Position numbers and translations under genes: made by a program. A stretch of DNA of 64,000 nt from contig JADGHB010000002.1 of NCBI GenBank assembly GCA_019689635.1, positions 1 through 64,000 on the forward strand. Direction: 5' to 3'. Below are positions 35,082-46,181 of this stretch, piece by piece. Below the pieces are notes generated by a model. The model searched no databases and was not told where the DNA came from. It saw only the letters and a list, made by a program, of their open reading frames with translations. The first letter of the stretch is position 1; each line of letters begins with the position of its first letter. Source of the stretch: Nevskia sp. (GTDB lineage: Bacteria; Pseudomonadota; Gammaproteobacteria; Nevskiales; Nevskiaceae).

Positions 35082-36773
35082 ATGTACCGCTACGATCCAT
35101 ACGACCGGCAACTCGTCGCCGAACGGGTGGCGCAGTTCCGCGACCAGACCCGGCGTTATCTCGAAGGCCGGCTGACCGAGGACGAGTTCCGCGCGCTGCG
35201 GCTGCGCAACGGCCTCTACCAGCAGCGCTTCGCGCCCATGCTGCGCATCTCGGTGCCCTATGGCCTGCTGGAATCCGCGCAGCTGCGCAAGATGGCGCAC
35301 ATCGTGCGCGAGTACGACAAGGGCTACGCCCATTTCACCACGCGCCAGAACATCCAGCTCAACTGGCCGGAACTGCCGCGCGTGCCCGACCTGCTCGCCG
35401 AACTGGCCGAGGTGCAGCTCCACGGCATCCAGGCCTGCGGCAACGACACGCGCAACATCACCTGCGATTACCTGGCCGGAGTGGCCGCCGACGAATGGGT
35501 CGATCCGCGCCCTTATTGCGAGCTCCTGCGCCAGTTCACCGCGCTGCATCCGGAGTTTCTGTGGCTGCCGCGCAAGTTCAAGTTCGGGTTTTCCGGCGCG
35601 CGCGTGGACCGTGCGGCCACGCGCACCAACGACGTGGCGGTGCACGTGCTGGCCCGCGACGACGGCGCCATCGGCTTTCGCTTTTTCGTCGGCGGCGGGC
35701 TGGGCCGCCAGCCCATGCTGGGCCGGGTGACGAACGAGTTCGTGCCGGAGGAGGACCTGCTGATCTACGCCGCCGCCATTTTGCGCACCTTCAACCGCTT
35801 CGGACGGCGCGACAACATCCACAAGGCGCGCATCAAGATCGTGCTCAAGGAATGGGGCTACGAGCGCTTCCGCGCCGCGATCGAGGACGAATACGCCAAG
35901 ATCCGCGCCAGCGGCGAAGGCGCCGACCTCAAGCTGCGGCCGGAAGATCTCGAGCGGATGCGCGCCCATTTCACCGCCCCCGCCTACCGGCCGGCGGCCG
36001 AGGTCGCCGCGGACTGGAGCGCCGCGGCCCGACGCGAGCCGCGCTTCGCCGCCTGGCTCAAGCGCAACGTGCGCGACCACAAAGTGCCTGGCTATCGCGT
36101 GGTCTTCGTCTCGCTCAAGGCGCCCGGCGAACCGCCCGGAGACTGCTCGGCCGAGCAGTTCGCCGGCCTGGCCGAAATCACCGCGCGCTATTCCTTCGGC
36201 GAGCTGCGCTCCACCTACGACCAGAACCTGGTGCTGGCCGACGTGGCCGAGCGCGATCTCTATGAACTCTGGCGGGAACTCGACCGGCTGGCGCTGGCCA
36301 CACCGAACATCGGCCTGGTCACCGACCTGGTGTGCTGTCCGGGGCTGGACTTCTGTTCGCTGGCCAACGCCGGCTCGATCGGCGTGGCGCGCGAGATCTT
36401 CGAGCGCTTCGACTCGCTGGAGGCGCAGTACGAGATCGGCGAGATCCGCATCACCATGAGCGGCTGCATGAACGGCTGCGGCCACCACAGCGTGGGCCAC
36501 ATCGGCATCCTCGGCGTGGACAAGCATGGCGAGGAGTGGTACCAGGTCACGCTCGGTGGCAGCGCGGGCCACGATGCCGCGCTCGGCGAGCGCACCGGCC
36601 GCGCCCTGGCGCGCGGCGAGATCGCCGACGGCGTCGAGCGCCTGATTCGCGCCTACCTCGAGTTCCGGCTCGACGAGGACGAAACCTTCCTCGAGTGCTA
36701 TCGCCGCGTGGGCCTGGAACCGTTCAAACAGCGCTTGTACGCTGCCGACGCCGCGGTGGCCGCCGCCGCATGA
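35082..36773 (+). CDS. cysI: Sulfite reductase hemoprotein (siroheme, [4Fe-4S])
   Basis: Reduces sulfite to sulfide with six electrons. The 563-residue protein contains both pseudo-symmetric halves of the family. The coupled siroheme/[4Fe-4S] site is in the C-terminal half: CCPGLDFCSLANAG and SGCMNGCGHHSVGHIG supply the four cysteines. Arg and Lys sulfite ligands are likely in HFTTRQNIQLNW and the KFKFGFSG segment. No cysJ flavoprotein is next to it; the downstream DUF934 gene overlaps it by four bases (ATGA). Expected to be under CysB control. Confidence 0.94.
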   Translation: MYRYDPYDRQLVAERVAQFRDQTRRYLEGRLTEDEFRALRLRNGLYQQRFAPMLRISVPYGLLESAQLRKMAHIVREYDKGYAHFTTRQNIQLNWPELPRVPDLLAELAEVQLHGIQACGNDTRNITCDYLAGVAADEWVDPRPYCELLRQFTALHPEFLWLPRKFKFGFSGARVDRAATRTNDVAVHVLARDDGAIGFRFFVGGGLGRQPMLGRVTNEFVPEEDLLIYAAAILRTFNRFGRRDNIHKARIKIVLKEWGYERFRAAIEDEYAKIRASGEGADLKLRPEDLERMRAHFTAPAYRPAAEVAADWSAAARREPRFAAWLKRNVRDHKVPGYRVVFVSLKAPGEPPGDCSAEQFAGLAEITARYSFGELRSTYDQNLVLADVAERDLYELWRELDRLALATPNIGLVTDLVCCPGLDFCSLANAGSIGVAREIFERFDSLEAQYEIGEIRITMSGCMNGCGHHSVGHIGILGVDKHGEEWYQVTLGGSAGHDAALGERTGRALARGEIADGVERLIRAYLEFRLDEDETFLECYRRVGLEPFKQRLYAADAAVAAAA

Positions 36774-37273
36774 GCCGCATCCTCAAAAACCGCCGCCTCG
36801 TCGAGGACGACTGGCGGCTGATCGAGGACGGCGCTCCGGTGTGCGCCGGGGAGAAAATCATCGTGCCGCTGCGGCGCTGGCGCGAAGAACGCTCCGCGCT
36901 GCTCGCGTCGGCCGCCGCCGTCGGCGTGCTGCTGCCCAACACCGAGGACGTCGAAGCGCTCTGGCCGGAGATCGCCGACCGGCCATTGATCGCCTTGCAG
37001 TTTCCGGTCTTCGGCGATGGCCGCGCGCTGTCCCAGGCGGTGGTCCTGCGGCGACGGTTGGGCTTTGGCGGCGAGCTGCGCGCGCTCGGCGACATCCTGC
37101 GCGACCAGGTCTTCGGGCTTCAACGCTGCGGTTTCGACGCCATCGTGCCGCGCGCCGATCAGGATCTCGAGGACTGCCTGCGCGCGCTGGCCGAATTCAG
37201 CGTGGTCTATCAGCCCGCCGCCGACGGCCTCGAGACGGTGTGGCAGAAACGACGCAGCGCCACACCCGCCTGA
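36770..37273 (+). CDS. DUF934 family protein
   Basis: A 167-residue cytosolic protein that overlaps cysI by ATGA. DUF934 proteins are regularly encoded immediately after CysI-type sulfite reductases in beta- and gammaproteobacteria and are annotated as oxidoreductase-associated. Visible landmarks are KIIVPLRRWREER, GVLLPNTEDVEALW, LQFPVFGDGRALSQAVVLR and GDILRDQVFGLQRCGFDA. I see no cofactor motif. The genetic coupling suggests a role in sulfite reductase assembly or electron supply; that is inference. Confidence 0.85.
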   Translation: MSRILKNRRLVEDDWRLIEDGAPVCAGEKIIVPLRRWREERSALLASAAAVGVLLPNTEDVEALWPEIADRPLIALQFPVFGDGRALSQAVVLRRRLGFGGELRALGDILRDQVFGLQRCGFDAIVPRADQDLEDCLRALAEFSVVYQPAADGLETVWQKRRSATPA

Positions 37274-37314
37274 CCCCGCCCTGACCCCGGCGGCGGATCG
37301 TCCTACAATGGGGC

Positions 37315-38370
37315 GTGGATGACGCCGCCATGACCCTGCTTCCCCGCCCCAGTCGCGTGCTGCCCCTGGCCGCGCTGCGGCCCGGTCCGCTCGCGGACCG
37401 TTACGGTCGCGTCAAGCGCAAGCTGCGCGTGTCGCTCACCGATCGCTGCAATTTCCGCTGCCCGTACTGCATGCCGGAGCATCCGCATTTCCTCCCGCGC
37501 AGCGCGCTGCTCACGCGCGCGGAACTGCGGCGGCTCCTGCGCTTGTTCGTCGGCGAGCTGGGGATCGCGCGCCTGCGCCTGACCGGCGGCGAACCGCTGC
37601 TGCGCCGCGACCTGGAACAGGTGCTCGAGGACTGCGCCGCGCTGCGGGCCGTGGGGCTGGAACGCATCTCGCTCACCACCAACGGCGCCCTGCTGGCGCC
37701 GCGCGCCGCGCGGTTGAAGGCCGCAGGCCTGGACGATCTCAACGTCAGCCTCGACGCCCTCGATCCCCAGACCTTCGCGCGCCTGTCCGGCGGCCGCGAA
37801 GTGCAGCCGGTGCTGGAAGGCATCGCGCAAGCGCGCGCGGTCGGGCTGCCGGTCAAGCTCAACGCCGTGATCGTGCGCGGCGTCAACGAGGACGAGATCC
37901 TGCCGCTGACGCGCTACGCGCTCGCGCAACAACTGCCGCTGCGCTTCATCGAGTTCATGCCGCTGGACGGCCGCGGCGCATGGTCGCGCGACAAGGTGGT
38001 GGGGGAGGCGGAAATCCTCGCCCGCCTGCGGCAGGAATTCGGCGTGCGCGAGCTGCCGCGCGGCGGCGATCCGGCCGCCTATTTCGCACTGACAAGCCGC
38101 GCCGGGCAGACCGAGATCGGCGTGATCGCCACCGTCACCAATCCCTTTTGCGCGAGCTGCGACCGCCTGCGCCTGACCGCCGACGGCGCGCTGTATCCCT
38201 GCCTGTTCTCCGAGCGCGGCGTGAATCTGCGCGATCCGCTGCGCGCCGGAGCCGACGACCGCACCCTCGCCGCCCTGATCCGCGACGGGGTGTGGCACAA
38301 GGACGCCGGCTTCGTCGCCCATCCCGGCTACACCCGGCGACCGATCGCGATGAACGCGCTGGGCGGGTGA
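37315..38370 (+). CDS. moaA: GTP 3',8-cyclase MoaA
   Basis: Radical SAM enzyme starting molybdopterin synthesis from GTP together with MoaC. The N-terminal cluster is in LTDRCNFRCPYCMPE (CxxxCxxC), with LRLTGGEPLLRRDL. The second [4Fe-4S] cluster is in FCASCDRLRLTADGALYPCLF. The C-terminus ends in Gly-Gly, required for activity in MoaA proteins. The start is GTG 37315 or ATG 37330; neither has a strong ribosome-binding site, and recognisable sequence begins after both. First gene of a moaA-moaD-moaE-moaC run. Confidence 0.95.
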   Translation: MDDAAMTLLPRPSRVLPLAALRPGPLADRYGRVKRKLRVSLTDRCNFRCPYCMPEHPHFLPRSALLTRAELRRLLRLFVGELGIARLRLTGGEPLLRRDLEQVLEDCAALRAVGLERISLTTNGALLAPRAARLKAAGLDDLNVSLDALDPQTFARLSGGREVQPVLEGIAQARAVGLPVKLNAVIVRGVNEDEILPLTRYALAQQLPLRFIEFMPLDGRGAWSRDKVVGEAEILARLRQEFGVRELPRGGDPAAYFALTSRAGQTEIGVIATVTNPFCASCDRLRLTADGALYPCLFSERGVNLRDPLRAGADDRTLAALIRDGVWHKDAGFVAHPGYTRRPIAMNALGG

Positions 38371-38456
38371 GGGACCGCGCTTCGCGAGTGCCCGTGGCAC
38401 TCGCGGCGGACCCGAACGCTGCGCCAAGGACGGCAAGGATGCAGCACAATGGATCC

Positions 38457-38702
38457 ATGAAAGTCCACGTCGAATGCTGCGGCGCCGCCGCGCGCTGGTG
38501 CGGTGCCGAGGAACTCTCGCTGGACCTGGCGGACGACGCCACGGTCGAGACTTTGCTCGAGCGCCTGTCCGCCCTGCACCCGGAACTGGCGCGGCGACGC
38601 GATCGGCTTGCGGTCGCCGCCGGCGAGACCGTCGTGCCGCGCGACCACAAGCTCACGGCCAACGAGCGGCTGGCGCTGATCCCCCCGGTGAGCGGCGGCT
38701 GA
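38457..38702 (+). CDS. moaD: Molybdopterin synthase small subunit
   Basis: An 81-residue ubiquitin-like sulfur carrier. The C-terminus PPVSGG carries the essential Gly-Gly that is thiocarboxylated, and IPPVSGG fits MoaD exactly. The start at 38457 (MKVHVECCGAAARWCG) is 86 bases after moaA. It pairs with MoaE, encoded next, to insert two sulfurs into precursor Z. No moeB-type activating gene is in the window. Confidence 0.92.
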   Translation: MKVHVECCGAAARWCGAEELSLDLADDATVETLLERLSALHPELARRRDRLAVAAGETVVPRDHKLTANERLALIPPVSGG

Positions 38703-38746
38703 GCGAACGCGCACCGGGCCAGGGGCGGCTGCGTTAAGCTTGAGCG

Positions 38747-39199
38747 ATGACCACGGGAAACCTCCGCCCGCCGCGCCTGCGCCCCGGCGCGCTGAACCTC
38801 GCCGAATTCCTGGCACAACCCGCACCGCCGCACTGCGGCGCGCTCGCCGTGTTCGCGGGCACCGTGCGCAACCTGCACGACGAGCGCGCGGTCACCGGCA
38901 TCCGCTATCACGCCTACGCCCCACTGGCGGAAAAACGGCTGGCGGAGATCGAGGAAGAAGGCGCGCGCCGTTACGGCGTGCGGCTCGCCGTGGCGCACGC
39001 CGTGGGCGAGCTGAAGGTGGGCGAGATCAGCGTGGTGGTGGTGGCCCGCGCCGGGCACCGCGGCGAGGCCTTCGCCGCCTGCCGCTGGGCGATCGACGCG
39101 ATCAAGCGCAGCGTGCCGATCTGGAAGGAGGAGCGCTACGCCGACGGCGCTGCCGAGTTCCTCGAAGGCAACCCGCTGCGTCCCGTGAGCGAACCGTGA
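38747..39199 (+). CDS. moaE: Molybdopterin synthase catalytic subunit
   Basis: A 150-residue catalytic partner of MoaD. Seen are FAGTVRNLHDERAVTGIRYH, the active-site VPIWKEERYADG (catalytic Lys) and a conserved HRGEAFAACRWAIDAIK segment. It ends in a four-base overlap (GTGA) with the GTG of moaC. Confidence 0.94.
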   Translation: MTTGNLRPPRLRPGALNLAEFLAQPAPPHCGALAVFAGTVRNLHDERAVTGIRYHAYAPLAEKRLAEIEEEGARRYGVRLAVAHAVGELKVGEISVVVVARAGHRGEAFAACRWAIDAIKRSVPIWKEERYADGAAEFLEGNPLRPVSEP

Positions 39200-39639
39200 A
39201 AGACGTCTCCGAAAAAAACGTGAGCTTCCGCGTGGCGCGGGCGCAGGCGGTGCTGGAGATGCCGCCGCAAGTGCTGGCGCGGCTCAAGGCGCGCACCCTG
39301 GAAAAAGGCGACGCGCTGGAGATCGCGCGCGCCGCCGGCATCCTCGCCGCCAAGCGCACCGCTGAGCTGATTCCGCTATGCCACCCGCTGCCGCTGGAGC
39401 GGCTGGAGCTGCGCTACGCGTTCGGGGAACGCAGCGTCACCGTGCTCGCCGAGGTCGCCACCCACGCGCGGACCGGCGTGGAAATGGAAGCGCTGACCGC
39501 GGCGAGTCTCGCCGCGCTCACGCTCTACGACATGCTCAAGCCGCACGCCGGCACCGATCTCGTCATCCGCGAGGTGCTGTTGCTCGAAAAAACCGGCGGC
39601 AAGCGCGACTTCCGGCGCGCGGAGCCGGTCAGTATTTGA
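39196..39639 (+). CDS. moaC: Cyclic pyranopterin monophosphate synthase MoaC
   Basis: Second enzyme of precursor Z formation, acting on the MoaA product. It begins at GTG 39196 giving (M)KDVSEKN, which equals the usual MVDVSEK start of the core but lacks about a dozen residues found before it in many homologues; the product has 147 residues. The key segments KRTAELIPLCHPLPLE and TGVEMEALTAASLAALTLYD are intact, as is the GKRDFRR tail region. Its 3' end overlaps the convergent PQQ dehydrogenase gene by 11 bases. Confidence 0.93.
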   Translation: MKDVSEKNVSFRVARAQAVLEMPPQVLARLKARTLEKGDALEIARAAGILAAKRTAELIPLCHPLPLERLELRYAFGERSVTVLAEVATHARTGVEMEALTAASLAALTLYDMLKPHAGTDLVIREVLLLEKTGGKRDFRRAEPVSI

Positions 39640-41782
39640 GCGCGTTGAGCCAGTTGAGCAGCGGCGCGATCAGCCGGTAGCCCCAGGCTTTCACCCGCGC
39701 CCACCAGCCGGGCTGCGTCAGCGCCGCGCGCGTGGTCTGCGCGCGCGCGATCAAATAAGCGTCGATGGCCGCGACCTGCGTGGCGTCCAGCTGCCTGGAG
39801 AAATTCGGCATGCCGGCGTTCTCCAGCGCGCCGCCGAGCACGATGGCCTGGAGCATGCCGTGCTGGGCCTTCGACAGATAACGCAGATCGGGCAGCGCGC
39901 TGCCGGACACCGCATTGGCGCCATGGCATACGCCGCAGTGCTGGTTGAACAGCCGGCTGCCTTCGGCGATCTCCGCGGCGGAGGCGGTGGACGGCGGCGG
40001 ATCGGGCACGCCCAGCTCGCGCGGTTGCGGCGGCGGCAGCGTGGCCTGACCGTCCAGCTTGAACACCAGCAGGTGACCGCGGTAATCGCGGTCCGGCACC
40101 TTGGCGGCCTCGCCGCCGGCGAGCGCGAAGGCGCCGCCCCATCCCATCATCACCGCGAGATACTGCACGCCGCCGATCTCGTAGGTCATCGGCGGGGCGA
40201 TGACCCCGTTGGGCAGCCGGTATTCCCAGCGCTGCGCACCGCTGCGGGCGTCGTAGGCGCGCAGGAAGCCGTCGGCGGTGCCCTGGAACACCAGCCCGCC
40301 GCGCGTGGCGAGCGTGCCGCCGTTCCAGATCATCGGCTGCTCCACGCGCCAAGCCGCGCGCTGCGCGACCGGATCCCAGGCCACCAGCGCGCCGTGCACC
40401 GCGTCCTTCACCAGCGCCTTGAGCAGCAGCGGATCCATGTCCGCCGGCGCCGCCTGCGCGGCGAGATTCAAGCCCGTGTCCCAGGCACCGATCAGCGGCG
40501 AGAACTCCTTCTCGGGCGTGTAGAGGAACGGCACCGAGGCCGCGGGGATGTAAACCAGGCCGGTGTCCGGCGAGTAGCTCATGTCCTGCCAGTTGTGCGC
40601 GCCGAACGGCGCCGGCCGCACGATGCGCCCCTGCGCGCCGTCGTAGGGTGTCTGCGCGAGCTGCGGGCGGCCGGTCTTGGGGTCGATGCCGCGCGCCCAG
40701 TTCTGGTCGGCGAACGCGGCCGCCGAAATGAACTGGCCGGTGGCGCGGTCCAGCACGTAGAAAAAGCCGTTCTTGTTGGCCTGCAAAATGACCTTGCGCG
40801 GCTGGCCGTCGATCACCAGATCCGCGAGCACCAGGTGCTCGGCCGCATCGTAGTCCCAGGCGTCGCCGGGCGTGGTCTGGAAATGCCAGGCATAACGCCC
40901 GTCGTCGAGGTGCACCGCGAGGATGCAGGCCGAATAAAGATTGTCCGAGTCCTTGTCCGAGTCTGCGCCATTGCGCACGTAGCGATTCCAGGGATTGGCG
41001 TTGCCCGTGCCGAAATACACCAGGCGCAGTTGCGGATCGTAGGCGATGGCGTTCCACACCGTGCCGCCCACGCCCATCGGCAACCAGCGCGGATCGGGCC
41101 AGGTCTGGGCTGCGCGCGCCAGCGCCTGCGGATCGGAGGCGTCGGGCGCATCGCCGGGCACGGTGTAGAAGCGCCAGAGCAGGTGCCCGTCGTTCTCGTC
41201 GTAGGCGGACAGAGTGCCGCGCACGCCGGCGTACTCGGCGCCGCCGTTGCCGATCAGGACCTTCCCTTCGATGACGCGCGGCGCCATGGTGATCGTGTAG
41301 GGCCGGTCGGTGGGCGTGGTCTGCACCGACCACAGCAATCCACCCGTCTGCGCGTCGAGCGCGATCAGCCGGCCGTCGAGCGTGCCCACGAACACCTTGC
41401 CCGCGTCCACCGCCACGCCCCGGTTGACCACGTCGCAGCAGGCCCAGGCGCCGACGCGCCGCGGGACCTGCGGGTCATAGCGCCACTTGAGCCGGCCGCT
41501 GACCGCATCCAGCGCGTAAACCCGGCTCCAGGTGCCGGTGGTGTAGAGCGTGTCGCCCACCACCACCGGCGTGGCCTCCAGCCCGCGGGTGGACTCCATG
41601 TCGTAATACCAGGCCAGCCCCAGCCGCGACACGTTGCCGGCGTCGATCTGGTCGAGCGCGCTGTAGCGTTGTTCGTAGGGGCCGTTGGCCACGCTGGGCC
41701 AATCGGTGCCGGCGCGGGCGCCGAGCGCGAGCCCCAAAGACGCGAGGACAAACGTCGCAGAACCTAGGCGAATTTTTTGCAT
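39629..41782 (-). CDS. PQQ- and heme c-containing alcohol dehydrogenase with lanthanide-type Asp
   Basis: Periplasmic quinohemoprotein alcohol dehydrogenase of 717 residues. Start at 41782 gives MQKIRLGSATFV and a signal peptide cleaved near ALGARA. The eight-bladed PQQ propeller carries the vicinal cysteine ring WACCDVVNRG, the metal ligand Glu in GNGGAEYAGVRG and Asn in FGTGNANPWN. The catalytic Asp is in AWDYDAAEH (D310). The residue two positions later is also Asp (D312, codon at 40847-40849), the extra ligand that marks lanthanide-dependent PQQ dehydrogenases; calcium enzymes usually have Ala, Ser or Thr there. A C-terminal cytochrome c domain has CGVCH and an axial Met in NAGMPNFS, then a short hydrophobic amphipathic tail. 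No PQQ biosynthesis genes are nearby. Confidence 0.9.
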   Translation of the reverse strand: MQKIRLGSATFVLASLGLALGARAGTDWPSVANGPYEQRYSALDQIDAGNVSRLGLAWYYDMESTRGLEATPVVVGDTLYTTGTWSRVYALDAVSGRLKWRYDPQVPRRVGAWACCDVVNRGVAVDAGKVFVGTLDGRLIALDAQTGGLLWSVQTTPTDRPYTITMAPRVIEGKVLIGNGGAEYAGVRGTLSAYDENDGHLLWRFYTVPGDAPDASDPQALARAAQTWPDPRWLPMGVGGTVWNAIAYDPQLRLVYFGTGNANPWNRYVRNGADSDKDSDNLYSACILAVHLDDGRYAWHFQTTPGDAWDYDAAEHLVLADLVIDGQPRKVILQANKNGFFYVLDRATGQFISAAAFADQNWARGIDPKTGRPQLAQTPYDGAQGRIVRPAPFGAHNWQDMSYSPDTGLVYIPAASVPFLYTPEKEFSPLIGAWDTGLNLAAQAAPADMDPLLLKALVKDAVHGALVAWDPVAQRAAWRVEQPMIWNGGTLATRGGLVFQGTADGFLRAYDARSGAQRWEYRLPNGVIAPPMTYEIGGVQYLAVMMGWGGAFALAGGEAAKVPDRDYRGHLLVFKLDGQATLPPPQPRELGVPDPPPSTASAAEIAEGSRLFNQHCGVCHGANAVSGSALPDLRYLSKAQHGMLQAIVLGGALENAGMPNFSRQLDATQVAAIDAYLIARAQTTRAALTQPGWWARVKAWGYRLIAPLLNWLNALKY

Positions 41783-41882
41783 GCGCACAGCCGGCACTCG
41801 GGCGCTCCCCCTGAAGACGATGGATAAGAAACGACACACGGCGTCGCGCAAAGACGCCACAACCCAACTTTAACCGCGCGTA

Positions 41883-41892
41883 AACGATCGTT
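41883..41892. promoter_or_regulatory. 10-bp palindrome between the PQQ dehydrogenase and SnoaL genes
   Basis: AACGATCGTT is perfectly self-complementary and lies in the 166-base divergent region, 101 bases before the dehydrogenase ATG and 57 before the SnoaL-like gene. It may be an operator for either direction. A palindrome this short can occur by chance. Confidence 0.25.
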
Positions 41893-41948
41893 CAACGTCG
41901 CGTGCTGCTACCATGCGCGGCCGATTGCCGCAACGCGAGTGACTCAGC

Positions 41949-42347
41949 ATGTCCGCCACCGAACTGATCCGCCACTACTACGAAGCCTTCAACCGCGGCG
42001 ACTGGGACGCCATGCTGGGCTTGCTCGCCGAGGACGTCGCGCACGACATCAACCAGGGTGCGCGCGAAGTCGGCCGCGAGGCGTTCCGCGCCTTCCTGAC
42101 CCGCATGAACCGCTGCTACCGCGAGCGCCTGGAAGACATCGTGATTTTCGGCGAAGCCAGCGGCACGCGCGCGGCGGCGGAATACGTGGTGGTGGGCGAA
42201 TACCTCGCCACCGACGAAGGCCTGCCGCCGGCGCGCGGCCAGCGCTATCGCCTGCCGGGCGGGGCGTTCTTCGAGCTGCGCGGCGGCAAGATCGCGCGAG
42301 TGACGAACTACTACAATCTGCAAGACTGGTTGAAACAAATCCAATGA
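41949..42347 (+). CDS. SnoaL/ketosteroid-isomerase-like protein
   Basis: A 132-residue NTF2-fold protein starting MSATELIRHYYEAFNRGDWD, with the long N-terminal helix and curved sheet typical of the SnoaL-like family. Members bind small hydrophobic molecules or act as isomerases or cyclases, and no specific substrate can be read from the sequence. It lies 16 bases before a GNAT gene that in turn overlaps a nitrilase gene, so the three form an operon and probably serve one pathway. Confidence 0.8.
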   Translation: MSATELIRHYYEAFNRGDWDAMLGLLAEDVAHDINQGAREVGREAFRAFLTRMNRCYRERLEDIVIFGEASGTRAAAEYVVVGEYLATDEGLPPARGQRYRLPGGAFFELRGGKIARVTNYYNLQDWLKQIQ

Positions 42348-42363
42348 GCTTCATTGTCAGCAC

Positions 42364-42963
42364 GTGAATACTCTGCGCATCGAAGTCTTGCACGGCCAAG
42401 AGATCGGACGGCAGCTCGACGCGCTCGCGGGGCTGCGCATCGAGGTGTTCCGCGACTGGCCCTACCTGTACGAAGGCAGCCTCGATTACGAGCGCCACTA
42501 CCTGCGCACCTACCTCGACTGTGCGGACAGCCTCGCGGTGCTCGTGTTCGACGGCGACGCCGCGATCGCCGCCACCACCTCGCTACCGCTGGCCGCAGCC
42601 GAGGAAGCGATGCGCAAGCCCTTCGAACAAGCGGGCTACGACGTGAGCAGGATCCACTACTTCGGCGAATCGGTGGTGCGCAAACCCTACCGCGGACGCG
42701 GGCTCGGCGTGCGTTTCTTCAACGAACGCGAGGCGCACGCACGGCGGCTCGGCCAGACGATCTGCACGTTCTGCTCCGTGGAGCGCGACCCGAACGACCC
42801 GCGCAAGCCGGCCGACTACGTGGGCAACGACCGTTTCTGGCACAAGCGCGGTTACGTGCGTCATCCCGAACTCGTGACCACCTATTCCTGGCCCGACCTC
42901 GGCAGCTCCACCTCGACCGACAAGCGCATGGTGTTCTGGCTGCGGGAGCTGCCGGCGCAATGA
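42364..42963 (+). CDS. GNAT family N-acetyltransferase
   Basis: A 199-residue acetyltransferase. The acetyl-CoA-binding motif A is YFGESVVRKPYRGRGLGV with the RxxGxG/A core, followed by FNEREAHARRLGQ. The start is GTG 42364, 16 bases after the upstream stop. Its stop overlaps the nitrilase ATG (ATGA). GNAT plus nitrilase pairs, sometimes fused as in YhcX-like proteins, are known and thought to act on one amide or amine metabolite. Confidence 0.85.
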   Translation: MNTLRIEVLHGQEIGRQLDALAGLRIEVFRDWPYLYEGSLDYERHYLRTYLDCADSLAVLVFDGDAAIAATTSLPLAAAEEAMRKPFEQAGYDVSRIHYFGESVVRKPYRGRGLGVRFFNEREAHARRLGQTICTFCSVERDPNDPRKPADYVGNDRFWHKRGYVRHPELVTTYSWPDLGSSTSTDKRMVFWLRELPAQ

Positions 42964-43859
42964 GCCGCTTCAATCTGGCGCTGGCCCAGTTCGGCGTGTA
43001 CGCGCCGCGCAGCTGGAGCGACGTCGAGGCGCGGCTCGCGCGCGAAGTGACCACCGCCGCCGCTCAGGGCGCGAAGCTGCTGGTGTTCCCCGAGTACGCC
43101 GCCATGACGCTGGCGGCGCTCTTGCCGCCGGCGGTGCAAGGCGATCTGCGCGGCCAGATCGCGCATCTGCAACGCTTCCGCGAGGACTATCTGTCCCTGC
43201 ACCGGCGCCTGGCGCGCGAGCATGGCGTGTATCTGCTGGCCGGCAGCTTTCCCTGGGAAGTCGCGCCCGGACGCTTCCGCAACCGCGCCTTCCTGTGCCC
43301 GCCGCACGAGGGCCGCGCGGATTACCAGGACAAGCGCGTGATGACGCGCTTCGAGCGCGAGGCCTGGAACATCGAAGGCGGGGCCGAGATCCCGCTCAAG
43401 GTCTTCGACACCGCGCTCGGCGCCTTGGCGATCGACATCTGCTACGACGTGGAATTCCCGGCATTGGCCGCCGCGCAGGCCGACACCGGCGCGGCCTTGA
43501 TCCTCGTGCCTTCCTGCACCGACACGCTCGCCGGTCATCATCGCGTGCACGTCGCCGCGCGCGCGCGCGCGCTGGAGAATCAGTGCCTGGTCGCGGTGGC
43601 CCCACTGGTCGGCGCGGCACCGTGGTCGCCGGCGATCGACGTCAACCGCGGCGCCGCCGCGCTCTACGGCCCGCCCGACCGCGGCTTTCCCGACGACGGC
43701 CTGCTCGCCTGCGGCACCCTGGATCAGCCGGGCTGGGTGTACGCCGAGGTCGATCTCGCGCGCGTCGCGCAGGTGCGCACGGAAGGCCAGGTGTTCAATT
43801 TCCGCCACGGGCGCGAACCGGCGGCCGGCCCCGCGATCGTGGAACGGCGGTCGTTGTAG
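42960..43859 (+). CDS. Carbon-nitrogen hydrolase (nitrilase superfamily)
   Basis: A 299-residue amidase/nitrilase-fold enzyme. The catalytic triad is visible: E45 in LLVFPEYAAM, K125 in DYQDKRVMTRFE and C161 in IDICYDVEFP. The cysteine elbow D-I-C-Y-D-V-E-F-P is the form found in omega-amidase and GNAT-linked amidases, rather than true nitrilases. ATGA overlap with the upstream GNAT gene indicates tight coupling. The substrate is unknown. It is convergent with serS. Confidence 0.9.
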   Translation: MSRFNLALAQFGVYAPRSWSDVEARLAREVTTAAAQGAKLLVFPEYAAMTLAALLPPAVQGDLRGQIAHLQRFREDYLSLHRRLAREHGVYLLAGSFPWEVAPGRFRNRAFLCPPHEGRADYQDKRVMTRFEREAWNIEGGAEIPLKVFDTALGALAIDICYDVEFPALAAAQADTGAALILVPSCTDTLAGHHRVHVAARARALENQCLVAVAPLVGAAPWSPAIDVNRGAAALYGPPDRGFPDDGLLACGTLDQPGWVYAEVDLARVAQVRTEGQVFNFRHGREPAAGPAIVERRSL

Positions 43860-43860
43860 C

Positions 43861-46181
<2,321 letters not shown>

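Noticed and set aside
43553-43572. GC dinucleotide run as a repeat element
   Set aside because: It encodes an Ala/Arg stretch inside the nitrilase-fold gene and is explained by codon bias.
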